13,626 bases of DNA from CAG-791 sp963655255 (GTDB taxonomy: Bacteria; Bacillota; Clostridia; Lachnospirales; Lachnospiraceae), in assembly GCA_963655255.1 (NCBI GenBank), contig CAVKEB010000053.1, positions 1 to 13,626 on the forward strand. Direction: 5' to 3'. Made by a program: the position numbers and the translations under genes. Shown here in pieces: positions 1 to 7,130 of this stretch (position 1 is its first letter; every line of letters begins with the position of its first letter). The notes beneath the pieces were generated by a model. The model was not told the DNA's origin. It made no database searches and worked only from the letters and a program-made list of their open reading frames with translations.

Positions 1-62
1 GAGAATTCGCCTTCGCGAAATTCTCTCTGGTATCGCGGATTTTGCCTCAGTGAGGAATAAAA
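1..62 (+). other. Left edge: possible tail of an upstream gene plus ulaE ribosome binding site
   Basis: All three forward frames are open from the window edge into this stretch, with stops at 51-53 (TGA), 58-60 (TAA) and 74-76 (TGA), so the end of an upstream operon gene could lie here, but I cannot choose the frame. Bases 1-10 and 15-25 can form a 10-bp hairpin with one bulged A and a CTTC loop. It is not followed by a T-run, so it is not a terminator as seen. The AGGAA at 53-57 is the likely ribosome binding site for the gene starting at 63. Confidence 0.3.
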
Positions 63-926
63 ATGAAAACGTATGAACTTGGTCTGTATGAAAAAGCAAT
101 GCCAAATACACTTACCTGGCATGAGAAGCTGTCTGCAGCAAAAAAGGCCGGATTCGATTATGTCGAAATGAGCATTGACGCGACAGAAGAGAAAATAAAA
201 AGGACCAAAATGTCAGGAGAAGAGCGCCTGCAGCTTGTAAAAGAAATGTATGAAACCGGAATCCCAATCAGAACAATGTGCGTTAGCGCATTGACTAAAT
301 ATTCTTTGGGAAATCCTGACCCGGATAAAGAGAAAAGGGGAATCGAAATTGCAATGGATTCCATTGACCTGGCATCGGATCTTGGTATCCGGGTTGTGAT
401 GATTCCAGGTTATGACGTCTATTACGAACCTTCAGATGAAGAAACAAAAAACCGGTATTTGAGAAACTTAAAACGAATCGTTGCCTATGCCGAAAAAATC
501 GGTGTCCAGCTTGGATTGGAAACCATGGAAAATGAGTTCATGAACACCGTAGAGAAAGCAATGAAATATGTTGTTCTGTGCAATTCCAACTATCTGAAAA
601 TATATCCGGATATTGGAAATCTGACGAATGCGGCCAAGCTTTATAAGATGGATGTTTTTCAGGATTTGCAGTTAGGAATGGGAAATATTACTTCCATGCA
701 TTTAAAAGAGACCAGGCCGGGAGAGTTCCGGGAAGTTCCTTATGGAGAGGGGCACGTCAATTTTGAAGAGGCAATACGAAATGCCTGGAATATGCATATT
801 CGCAGATTCGTTACGGAATTCTGGTATACCGGTCAGGAGAACTGGGAAGATGAATTGAAAAAAGCTCATGACAGAATGACGGCAATTCTGGATCTTCAGG
901 AAAATAAATTACAAGAACAGGCATGA
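63..926 (+). CDS. ulaE: L-ribulose-5-phosphate / L-xylulose-5-phosphate 3-epimerase (UlaE/SgbU family)
   Basis: Cytoplasmic TIM-barrel sugar-phosphate epimerase of the xylose-isomerase-like superfamily. It should interconvert L-xylulose 5-phosphate and L-ribulose 5-phosphate, a step in L-ascorbate, L-xylulose and L-lyxose use. The 287-aa length matches E. coli UlaE (about 284 aa). Recalled UlaE signatures are present: LGLYEKAMP at residues 6-14, FDYVEMSID at 31-39, GYDVYY at 116-121 and YPDIGNL at 181-187. The four expected metal and catalytic ligands are in place as Glu153, Asp183, His213 and Glu252. The start is supported by AGGAA six to ten bases upstream. The next gene overlaps it by 4 bp (ATGA at 923-926), and a sugar kinase follows, so kinase and epimerase probably act in sequence on an L-pentulose. 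The family is secure; the exact substrate is inferred. Confidence 0.9.
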   Translation: MKTYELGLYEKAMPNTLTWHEKLSAAKKAGFDYVEMSIDATEEKIKRTKMSGEERLQLVKEMYETGIPIRTMCVSALTKYSLGNPDPDKEKRGIEIAMDSIDLASDLGIRVVMIPGYDVYYEPSDEETKNRYLRNLKRIVAYAEKIGVQLGLETMENEFMNTVEKAMKYVVLCNSNYLKIYPDIGNLTNAAKLYKMDVFQDLQLGMGNITSMHLKETRPGEFREVPYGEGHVNFEEAIRNAWNMHIRRFVTEFWYTGQENWEDELKKAHDRMTAILDLQENKLQEQA

Positions 927-1990
927 GAAAGTGTGGAATGAATATGAAAGTTGAAAAAAAAGTCATTTCTAATTTAACAAAATGCTATTCCATTGCACCT
1001 TTGACGTACAAGGGAAAGAAGCATTTTCTGGTTGCTGCAGAGAAGGTAGATAAGTGCCTCCTGTTTGATGAAGATGGCAATGAGGAGGATGTTGTCTGGG
1101 AACAGCCAGGCGGTGTAATGACGATGGTGCAGGTTCCGGGGACAGATGGTCAGTTCCTCGCAACGCATAAGTTTTATTCACCGAATGATTCAAAAGAAGC
1201 CAGAATTGTAATTGTTACTCCAAAAGGAAAAGGCGACTGGGAAGTTCGGACGCTGGTAAATCTTCCGTTCGTCCATCGTTTCGATATTCTTACCAGAAAC
1301 GGTATCAACTACCTGATCGCGTGTGCCTTGAAATCAGATCACGAATATAAGGATGACTGGCGTTTTCCGGGAAAAGTATACGGAGCGGTTCTCCCGGATA
1401 ATCTGGATGAATTCGATGAGGATCATCCGCTGGAACTCACTGTGCTGCAGGAAAACATGTTGAAGAACCATGGCTATTTCCGAATGGAGGAGAATGGAAT
1501 TCCGCTTGGGCTCGTTTCATGTGACAGCGGGGTATACAAGTTCATTCCTCCGGAAAATAAAACGGCTTCCTGGACAGTGGAACACATACTGGAGGAACCT
1601 GCCAGTGACGCAGTTTTAGTGGATTTCGATCAGGATGGTGAAAAAGAACTGGCGGTGATTGCTCCGTTTCATGGGGACAGAATCCGTTTTTATAAGAAAC
1701 AGAACGGACAGTATAAGCTGCAGTATGAGTTTCCGGAGAGCAGAGAGTTTCTGCACTCGATTTATGGGGGAACATGCTGTGGAAAACAGGTATTGATCAC
1801 GGGGCACAGGAAAGGTCTTCGGGATCTGATGATGTTCTGGTATGACATGGAGCAAAAGAAATATGTCATGGAATACATTGATCGGAACTGCGGATCTGCC
1901 AATGTTTATCACTATGTAAAAGATGGGGCAGATATGTTGGTGTCGACAAACCGTGAAATTGATGAAGTGGCCCTTTATAAACTGTCATAG
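923..1990 (+). CDS. Conserved-type protein of unknown function, FG-GAP/VCBS beta-propeller-like
   Basis: I do not recognise a named family. The 355-aa protein has no signal peptide or membrane segment, so it should be cytoplasmic. It has recurring beta-strand blocks, and one clear FG-GAP-like calcium loop, DFDQDG at residues 234-239, sits in the context LVDFDQDGEKELAVI. That pattern is typical of integrin-type or VCBS propeller blades. Blade-like repeats elsewhere are weak: DEDGNEEDVVWE near 49-60 and DFVH/DILTRNG near 117-127. Translation is coupled to the epimerase by an ATGA overlap. In-frame ATGs at 938 and 944 are alternative starts and would shorten the N-terminus to MNMK or MKVEKK. Position between an epimerase and a sugar kinase implies a role in the same sugar pathway, perhaps as an isomerase-like, lactonase-like or sensor protein, but no catalytic motif was found. 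Confidence 0.75.
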   Translation: MRKCGMNMKVEKKVISNLTKCYSIAPLTYKGKKHFLVAAEKVDKCLLFDEDGNEEDVVWEQPGGVMTMVQVPGTDGQFLATHKFYSPNDSKEARIVIVTPKGKGDWEVRTLVNLPFVHRFDILTRNGINYLIACALKSDHEYKDDWRFPGKVYGAVLPDNLDEFDEDHPLELTVLQENMLKNHGYFRMEENGIPLGLVSCDSGVYKFIPPENKTASWTVEHILEEPASDAVLVDFDQDGEKELAVIAPFHGDRIRFYKKQNGQYKLQYEFPESREFLHSIYGGTCCGKQVLITGHRKGLRDLMMFWYDMEQKKYVMEYIDRNCGSANVYHYVKDGADMLVSTNREIDEVALYKLS

Positions 1991-2081
1991 AGAGGAATTC
2001 GAGAGAAACTGTGTAAGAAGATTTCAGAGGCAGGATCACATGGGAGAGGCCGTGGATTAACTGTAAGATAAGGATACAGGG

Positions 2082-3563
2082 ATGAATATACTCGTACTTG
2101 ACGTCGGGACGTCAAACATGAGAGGAATTTTATTCAATGACAGGGGAGAAAAAATCGCCAGTGCACAGCAAAAATATTCTGTGACTTGCAAGGCGGATGG
2201 ATGGGTAGAACAGAATGCGGAGGACTGGGATCAGGCGATGTTTCTGATTCTGAAACAGATCGGAGAGCTATCTGCACAGTTCGGATGGAGCGTAGATGCG
2301 ATTGCCCTTACCTCACAGCGGTCATCGGTGATTGCCGTAAATCGCGAGATGGAACCACTGCAGCCGGCCATTATGTGGCAGGACAAACGGACAATGGATA
2401 TCTGTCGGAAGATGTCAGAATATAATGATCTTTTCCTTTCTCTTGGCGGGGTTCGTATTAACTCGGTTTTTACAGCGCCAAAGATGCTGTGGATTCGTGA
2501 AAATCAGCCTGACATATACGAAAAGACATGGAAGTTTATTGTAATTCCGGATTATCTTTTCTGGAAACTGACGGGAAAATTGAAAACAGATGTAACATAT
2601 GGAAGCCGTTCGCTCCTGATGAATCTGCATCAGCTTTCCTGGGATGAAGAATTACTGGATCTTTTTCATATCGAGAGAAGCAAGTTATGTGATTTGGTTC
2701 CGTCCGGAAGCATTTTGGGAACGCTGCAGGAATCTTATGCCAGAAAAATTGGTCTGAAATCCGGAATCCCTGTTATTACGGCGGGAGGAGATCAGCAATG
2801 CGGAGCCATAGGCCAGGGAGTTTTTGAAAAAGGAAAAGTTGCGCTGACTGCGGGCACAGGAGGTTTTATTGTGGCTGCGACCGATGAATTTCCGGATCAT
2901 CTGGATGAGTCTGGTGTAACATGCAACTGTTCTTCCCTGCAGGGGCAATACATATTGGAAGACACTATGCTGACCTGCTGTTCTGCTTTTGACTGGTTTT
3001 GCAAAACCTTCTATCCGGAAGAGGGACTGGAGAAAATCAATGAGATCATTGAACAGGTACCGGCAGGAGCAAATGATGTATTATGCCTTCCTTACTTCCT
3101 GGGAAGAGGGACACCGGATTGGAATGATGCAGCGCGTGGCCTATTTGCAAACATCTCTCTGAATACCAGAAAAGAAGACTTTCTCCGGGCGTTGATGGAA
3201 AGTATCAGTTATGAGTTCACAAATGGAATCGGTCTTATACAGAAGCATGTAAGGGTAGGAGAAGTCTTTGTGAATGGAGGGCTGAGCAACAGTAAAGTGT
3301 TTGATCAGATCCTCTGTGATACGCTGGGACTCTTTGTCACGAAGATTGGAAAATCGGATGCTACGGCATGCGGAGCATTCCTGGTTGCCCTGAAAGCAAT
3401 GGACCCCATGACTGATTTATCCAAGGCGTTTGCAGAAATGCATCATCCGCAGGATCGGGTGTGCTTTGTCCCGGACGATGCACGGAAACAACAGTACAGA
3501 AAGCAGCAGGAAGAAATGAATGGCTGGTATACGCGAAATTACGCGGGAGCAGAATCTTTGTGA
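2082..3563 (+). CDS. FGGY-family carbohydrate kinase (pentulose kinase type)
   Basis: ATP-dependent sugar kinase of the FGGY family (xylulokinase, L-xylulose kinase, ribulokinase, glycerol kinase). At 493 aa it is the normal two-domain length. Visible motifs are the N-terminal phosphate-1 loop LDVGTSNMRG (residues 6-15), MWQDKR (98-103), the catalytic-base region GGDQQCGAIG with Asp237, the phosphate-2 loop TAGTGG (256-261), LPYFLGRGTPDW (336-347), and the C-terminal FGGY/adenosine segment VNGGLSNSKVFDQIL (397-411). Being downstream of a UlaE-type epimerase, a pentulose such as L-xylulose is the favoured substrate; a hexulose is not excluded, so no gene symbol is given. AAGGAT about eight bases upstream of the ATG serves as ribosome binding site. 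The 91-bp gap after the previous gene has no terminator, so cotranscription is likely. Confidence 0.88.
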   Translation: MNILVLDVGTSNMRGILFNDRGEKIASAQQKYSVTCKADGWVEQNAEDWDQAMFLILKQIGELSAQFGWSVDAIALTSQRSSVIAVNREMEPLQPAIMWQDKRTMDICRKMSEYNDLFLSLGGVRINSVFTAPKMLWIRENQPDIYEKTWKFIVIPDYLFWKLTGKLKTDVTYGSRSLLMNLHQLSWDEELLDLFHIERSKLCDLVPSGSILGTLQESYARKIGLKSGIPVITAGGDQQCGAIGQGVFEKGKVALTAGTGGFIVAATDEFPDHLDESGVTCNCSSLQGQYILEDTMLTCCSAFDWFCKTFYPEEGLEKINEIIEQVPAGANDVLCLPYFLGRGTPDWNDAARGLFANISLNTRKEDFLRALMESISYEFTNGIGLIQKHVRVGEVFVNGGLSNSKVFDQILCDTLGLFVTKIGKSDATACGAFLVALKAMDPMTDLSKAFAEMHHPQDRVCFVPDDARKQQYRKQQEEMNGWYTRNYAGAESL

Positions 3564-3673
3564 AAATGGTGCAATGAAATCAGGAAGATTTTTGGTGGAA
3601 AACTAGATAGCAGATGCAGGCCTGTTGCAGCATAAAGGCATCAATATGAAAATGAAACTATAAAAATATGAAG

Positions 3674-3719
3674 AAAACGTGCCACTTGGAAGATGTAAGC
3701 CTACAGGTGACACGTTTTT
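3674..3719 (+). terminator. Intrinsic terminator of the sugar operon
   Basis: AAAACGTGCCAC (3674-3685) pairs with GTGACACGTTTT (3707-3718) through eleven Watson-Crick pairs and one C-A mismatch. Three more pairs, one of them G-U, extend inward. The arm ends in five Ts. It lies 110 bp after the kinase stop and closes the operon. Confidence 0.88.
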
Positions 3720-3967
3720 GTGATTCTGAGAACATTTAAATATTCAGCCTTTTCTGCTATACTACAGGCAATTGCATAACCAAGTTCTATTCTGTGAGTG
3801 CCATCTGCCAAAAGCAGAGGTCCTGTCTTGATCCTATCTGATTCACATCGAACGAAACTTATGCAAGTAATCACCATTCATCCTGCAGGAGTTTCGGAAC
3901 GGGACCAGAGACGGTCAACAGGTATGCTTACGAGTCTCCTGCGCCACATTTTCATGCAGGAGGCAAA
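3720..3967 (+). other. Non-coding upstream block of the decayed Rpn-like copy
   Basis: No convincing gene is seen in the 404-bp gap 3564-3967. Besides the terminator, it holds TCTGCTATACT at 3753-3763 (TATACT is a possible -10) and an exact 22-nt match (3837-3858) to 5905-5926. The same two blocks, with similar spacing (84 and 74 bp start to start), lie upstream of the intact Rpn-like gene at 5996. This shows that the two loci are paralogous copies of one element including its 5' flank. Confidence 0.65.
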
Positions 3968-4072
3968 ATGAAAAATACGACAGTCACGATTACCGTATCA
4001 GAAGAAGATCAGAGAATTCTGGATCAGCGCTGGGTGAGACGAGGAGGAACTTCATGGATTTCGAATACATGA
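3968..4072 (+). CDS. Possible 34-aa small ORF overlapping the EGxxxG-tail ORF
   Basis: ATG at 3968 has a good ribosome binding site (GGAGG at 3958-3962, about five bases away) and encodes MKNTTVTITVSEEDQRILDQ followed by 14 more residues. The TVTITVSEEDQRILDQ stretch resembles the start of ribbon-helix-helix (CopG/Arc-type) antitoxins, but the protein is too short for a full domain, so this is only a resemblance. Its TGA stop overlaps an in-frame ATG (4069) of the next ORF as ATGA, which could couple translation. It may equally be the N-terminal remnant of a protein broken by a frameshift. Confidence 0.35.
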   Translation: MKNTTVTITVSEEDQRILDQRWVRRGGTSWISNT

Positions 4073-4326
4073 AAATGCTGGCCGAAATTGATGCCCGAGA
4101 AAAGGGATTGAGTGAGGGAAGAGAACAAGGGCTGAAAGAAGGTCGAAAAGAAGGTCGAAAAGAAGGTAAGGAAGAAGGATTAAAAGAGGGCATTCAAAAA
4201 GGGGAAAAGGAAGGTGCAGCACGGGTACTGATTACTCTGGTCAGAGAAGGAGTGCTGACCTTAGACGATGCGGCAAAACGTTCCGGAATGTCTGACGAAG
4301 AATTTAAAAGGCGAATGTCGCAGTGA
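4054..4326 (+). pseudogene. Remnant of an Rpn/PD-(D/E)XK nuclease-transposase-like protein (C-terminal tail only)
   Basis: The 90-aa ORF consists of a charged helical stretch with repeated EGxxxG units (residues about 20-48) and a C-terminal helical cap reading VLITLVREGVLTLDDAAKRS. The same layout forms the C-terminal 75 residues of the intact protein ending at 6943 (KTLVHLVENGTLTVSAAA). The N-terminal nuclease domain of about 220 residues is absent here, so this is best read as an internally deleted copy. The EGRK units are encoded by a 12-bp tandem repeat (4141-4152 and 4153-4164), which would be prone to slippage. A strong GAGGAGGAA lies just upstream of the ATG, so a short protein may still be made. 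ATG 4069 is an alternative start. Confidence 0.6.
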
Positions 4327-4359
4327 GAAATAATTGCATTGTGATCATATATTTACAGG

Positions 4360-4394
4360 AAAAGGCAGTGTGCAAACTACACATGCTGCTTTTT
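4360..4394 (+). terminator. Intrinsic terminator after the remnant ORF
   Basis: AAAAGGCAG (4360-4368) pairs with CTGCTTTTT (4386-4394) with one G-U pair. After a 2-nt bulge, TGTG (4369-4372) pairs with CACA (4380-4383) around a 7-nt loop. The T-run follows the stem directly. Confidence 0.7.
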
Positions 4395-4424
4395 GCGTAG
4401 AATTCTCTGGAAGAGCGGTGGAAA

Positions 4425-4455
4425 ATATGTTACACTCATATACCATATAACATAT
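4425..4455 (+). promoter_or_regulatory. Inverted repeat upstream of azlC, candidate operator/promoter
   Basis: ATATGTTA (4425-4432) and TAACATAT (4448-4455) are perfect 8-bp inverted arms separated by 15 bp. Within this stretch TTACAC (4430-4435) could be a weak -35, with TATCAA (4453-4458) 17 bp away as a weak -10. A repressor or Lrp-type site over the azlC promoter is plausible. The boxes are poor matches, so the promoter call is tentative. Confidence 0.4.
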
Positions 4456-4483
4456 CAAAACAGTAGGAATAGAACAACTAATT

Positions 4484-5290
4484 ATGAGAGAAATGAAGAC
4501 GGATGCAGTTTTGACACAGGAATCATCGGATCACAGGGGGAAAATCGGAATCGCTCTTCGTATGGCTTTTCCGTTGACCATTCCGGTCATGGCTGGCTAT
4601 CTGTTCCTCGGAATCACATATGGCATTCTGATGGTGACCAGCGGCTTTCCCCTTTACTATCCGGTTCTGACAGCAGTCATTGTATATACCGGATCCATGG
4701 AATTTCTTCTGGTTTCCATCCTTCTTTCTCCGTTTCAACCGCTTGTCTGTTTCATGACCGCACTGATGGTGGGTGCAAGGCATCTGTTTTACGGAATTTC
4801 CATGCTGGATCGCTACAAGGGAACCGGCTGGAAGAAGTGGTATCTGATCTATACCACCAGTGACGAGACCTTTGCCGTGAATTACTCCGCAGAGATTCCG
4901 GCGGGGACGGACCGCGGCTGGTTTTATTTCTGGGTATCGCTTCTTGATCAGGTTTACTGGGCAGCAGGGGCGGCGCTGGGAGCGCTGTTCGGATCGAGAA
5001 TCACGTTCAATACCCGCGGCCTGGATTTCGTCATGACCGCGATGTTCGTGACCATTTTCATGAACCAGTGGGTGAAGGATTGGGGAAAAGGGCACCTCGC
5101 GGAGTGCATCGGCGTATTGGGATCCTTGGCGTGCCTTGTAATTTTCGGGGCGGACCGTTTCATCATTCCTGCCATGATCCTCATTCTGGCATCACTGACG
5201 GTTCTGCGGCCTTTTCTGGAAAAAATGGAATCTGATTCGGGAACAGGAACGCAGCAGACAGGTTGCGGCAGAAAGGACCTTCATGAGTGA
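4484..5290 (+). CDS. azlC: AzlC-family branched-chain amino-acid exporter, large subunit
   Basis: Inner-membrane large subunit of the AzlCD (LIV-E) exporter, which removes excess branched-chain amino acids and, in B. subtilis, their toxic analogue 4-azaleucine. The 268-aa protein has about six to seven hydrophobic segments. Family hallmarks are the first helix ALRMAFPLTIPVMAGYLFLG (24-43), YTGSMEFLLVSIL (68-80), the conserved GARHLFYG (97-104), TSDETFA (125-131) and GLDFVMTAMFVTIFMNQW (179-196). The start at 4484 has only a weak AGGAAT about 15 bases upstream; ATG 4493 is possible and removes three residues. The C-terminus overlaps azlD by 8 bp, which indicates translational coupling. Confidence 0.93.
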   Translation: MREMKTDAVLTQESSDHRGKIGIALRMAFPLTIPVMAGYLFLGITYGILMVTSGFPLYYPVLTAVIVYTGSMEFLLVSILLSPFQPLVCFMTALMVGARHLFYGISMLDRYKGTGWKKWYLIYTTSDETFAVNYSAEIPAGTDRGWFYFWVSLLDQVYWAAGAALGALFGSRITFNTRGLDFVMTAMFVTIFMNQWVKDWGKGHLAECIGVLGSLACLVIFGADRFIIPAMILILASLTVLRPFLEKMESDSGTGTQQTGCGRKDLHE

Positions 5291-5624
5291 AATGACACAG
5301 CTTCAGCAGGCAGTTACCATCGGGGCTGCGGTACTGGCAACCGTGCTGACCCGTTTTCTTCCTTATATTTTATTTCCGGCTGGCAGGAAGACTCCGCCGT
5401 TTGTCGCCTATCTGGGCAAATATCTTGCACCTGCGATATTCGGCCTCCTGGTGGTGTACTGCCTCCGGGACATTTCATTTTCCGCGGGCGGAACCTATGG
5501 CATTCCGGAAATGATTGCAATTGCGGTCGTAGCCGTGACGTTCCTCTGGAAGAAAAATATGCTGATCTCCATGGCCTCGGGGACTATTCTGTACATGATT
5601 TTGATGCAGACGGTGTTCGCATAA
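5283..5624 (+). CDS. azlD: AzlD-family branched-chain amino-acid exporter, small subunit
   Basis: Small membrane partner of AzlC. The 113-aa length with four hydrophobic segments matches AzlD. Typical features are LATVLTRFLPYILFP (18-32), YLGKYLAPAIFGLLVVYCL (43-61), IPEMIAIAVVAVTFLWKKNM (74-93) and a hydrophobic C-terminus. It overlaps the end of azlC by 8 bp, as usual for this pair. No intrinsic terminator was found directly after its stop. Confidence 0.93.
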   Translation: MSEMTQLQQAVTIGAAVLATVLTRFLPYILFPAGRKTPPFVAYLGKYLAPAIFGLLVVYCLRDISFSAGGTYGIPEMIAIAVVAVTFLWKKNMLISMASGTILYMILMQTVFA

Positions 5625-5635
5625 GCTTGATTCCT

Positions 5636-5758
5636 ATGCGCATGCTGCGTGGAACCGGAATTCCTGCGGCGGCCCCACTGCTCGAAACCTCAGCTTTGTC
5701 GTACGGAATTGCAGCGCCACTGCTCGAAATTGCGGCTTCGTCATTCGGAAAACACTGA
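5636..5758 (+). CDS. Possible 40-aa repeat peptide (two 14-aa units)
   Basis: ATG 5636 (or the in-frame ATG 5642) opens a 40-aa (38-aa) ORF holding two copies of a 14-aa unit: APLLETSALSYGIA, then APLLEIAASSFGKH. The differences inside the unit are mild (T/I, S/A, L/S, Y/F). There is no clear ribosome binding site and I recognise no function. It may be only the translated face of a dispersed DNA repeat. Confidence 0.25.
   Translation: MRMLRGTGIPAAAPLLETSALSYGIAAPLLEIAASSFGKH
5675..5758 (+). repeat. 42-bp tandem repeat, two units
   Basis: CCACTGCTCGAAA begins at 5675 and again at 5717, giving a 42-bp period with partly diverged interiors. The segment just before (5656-5674) looks like a third, truncated unit end (CGGAATTCCTGCGGC against CGGAATTGCAGCG at 5704-5716). 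Each unit contains short arms such as CGAA and TTCG that could form a small hairpin. Confidence 0.6.
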
Positions 5759-5830
5759 CTATTTGTTGGATATCTATAACTTTCATTCGAAAACTTTATT
5801 AAATCTCCCCACTATTCCATTTCGTAAAGC

Positions 5831-5926
5831 TCTGCTATACTGCGAACAGATGCATTCACGTGTCCATTTCTGAAGGACATGTTCCGGCACACCCGGCGTG
5901 TCTGTCTGATTCACATCGAACGAAAC
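5831..5926 (+). promoter_or_regulatory. Conserved 5' flank of the Rpn-like element with possible -10
   Basis: TCTGCTATACT (5831-5841) contains TATACT as a plausible -10; no good -35 is visible 17 bp upstream. It is followed by a 22-nt block (5905-5926) identical to 3837-3858. Because the block is kept even where the other copy's coding region is gone, it looks like part of the mobile or amplified unit rather than coding sequence. For this reason I reject an upstream ATG at 5879 as the gene start. Confidence 0.5.
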
Positions 5927-5995
5927 GGGTGCATCGCGAAATTCACCCGCAGGATTCATCTGTCTCATTCTTTTCTGCTGTCTTATGAGGTGCCT

Positions 5996-6943
5996 ATGGC
6001 GAACATCAATCGTTTCTGCAAGGACCGTCTGTTCAAGGCTCTTTTCGGCTCCGAGGAGCGCAAAGAGCTGACTCTGGAGTTGTACAATGCCATCAATCAC
6101 ACGAACTATGAGAATCCGGAGGAGATCCGGATCAATACTATAGAGGATGTGGTCTATATGGGAATGAAGAATGATGTTTCGTTCCTCCTTATGGACAGCA
6201 TGAATCTCTATGAACAGCAGAGCACGGACAATCCGAACATGCCGGTGCGTTTTTTCCTGTACGCCGCACATTTGTATGAGAAATATCTTCAGATGAATGA
6301 TCTGGATGTCAGGCTTTACGGGACCAGAAAACTCAAACTCCCAGCGCCGAGGCTGGTGATGCTGTATAATGGAACCGACCGGAAAGAGAAGGACCGTATT
6401 CTGAAACTGAGCGATCTCTTTGAAGGGGCGCAGCCGGACATCGAGGCCGTGGTTCATGTGCTGAACGTGAATTACGAAAGCAGCGCCGGAATTCTGGAGA
6501 ACTGCAAATCGCTGCGCAGTTATGCCTATCTGGTGGATCAGTACCGGAAGAATCGTGACAGGAAGGGCGATGTGCGGGCGGTCAATGATGCGATCGAGGG
6601 CATGGAGGAAGGACCTGTCCGGGAATATTTGCGAAGTCATCGGAGCGAGGTGATCGGAATGCTGCTGACGGAATATGATGAGGAGAAAGTGAAACGCTAC
6701 CTGTATCAGGAAGCCTGGGAGGACGGACAGAAGGACGGCATGGACGCCGGGCTGAAGGAAGGCCATGAGTCCGGCCTTGCGGAAGGAATGAAAAAGGGAC
6801 GCGAGGCGGGCCTTGCGGAAGGCGAGAAGAAAGGCACCATGAAGACGCTGGTGCATCTTGTGGAGAACGGAACACTGACCGTTTCTGCCGCAGCGGCCTG
6901 CGCCGGGATCAGCGAAGACGCGTTCCGAAGACAGCTCCGCTAG
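5996..6943 (+). CDS. Rpn-like PD-(D/E)XK nuclease / putative transposase family protein
   Basis: 315-aa protein of the Rpn/PD-(D/E)XK transposase-like group often present in many copies in Lachnospiraceae; members of Rpn promote RecA-independent recombination. Seen: an N-terminal RFCKDRLFKALFG (6-18), a putative catalytic core with NDVSFLL (Asp60) followed by YEQQS (Glu73, with Gln75 where ExK would be canonical), the family-like PAPRLVMLYNG (116-126), and a C-terminal tail of EGxxxG/GLxEG repeats (about 243-280) ending in a helical cap. The start at 5996 is preferred: GAGG lies five bases upstream, the motif-bearing protein begins here, and the sequence 5' of it is a conserved non-coding flank. 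Whether it is active is unknown, given the Gln in place of Lys. Its closest visible relative is the remnant at 4054-4326. Confidence 0.75.
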   Translation: MANINRFCKDRLFKALFGSEERKELTLELYNAINHTNYENPEEIRINTIEDVVYMGMKNDVSFLLMDSMNLYEQQSTDNPNMPVRFFLYAAHLYEKYLQMNDLDVRLYGTRKLKLPAPRLVMLYNGTDRKEKDRILKLSDLFEGAQPDIEAVVHVLNVNYESSAGILENCKSLRSYAYLVDQYRKNRDRKGDVRAVNDAIEGMEEGPVREYLRSHRSEVIGMLLTEYDEEKVKRYLYQEAWEDGQKDGMDAGLKEGHESGLAEGMKKGREAGLAEGEKKGTMKTLVHLVENGTLTVSAAAACAGISEDAFRRQLR

Positions 6944-7065
6944 AGGAACATTGCATAAATTCAGGTTATTGTTCAGAATCTCCCGAAACCTTACGGAAAT
7001 TTCAGGTGTCAGAGGGACGGGGACTCCGCAATGCAGCCGCATGGCAATTGCTTGTTTCAGATACG

Positions 7066-7097
7066 AAAAAGCCGCGACCGTAAGGCCGTGGCTTTTT
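7066..7097. terminator. Bidirectional intrinsic terminator
   Basis: AAAAAGCCGCG (7066-7076) pairs over 11 bp (one G-U) with CGTGGCTTTTT (7087-7097). A and T runs on both sides make it usable from both strands. It sits between the convergent Rpn-like gene and asnB and probably ends both transcripts. Confidence 0.85.
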
Positions 7098-7130
7098 CAT
7101 GAAAAAAGAATAGAGAATATGTATAGTGAA

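Noticed and set aside
5879..5995. Upstream in-frame start for the Rpn-like protein at 5879 (39 extra residues)
   Set aside because: This segment contains the 22-nt block shared with the decayed copy's non-coding flank, has no ribosome binding site, and lacks family similarity; the family N-terminus begins at 5996.
5783..7042. Long open frame on the minus strand opposite the Rpn-like gene (419 aa)
   Set aside because: Antisense shadow. The plus strand carries the conserved family segments (KDRLF, NDVSF, YEQQS, the EGxxxG tail) and a ribosome binding site.
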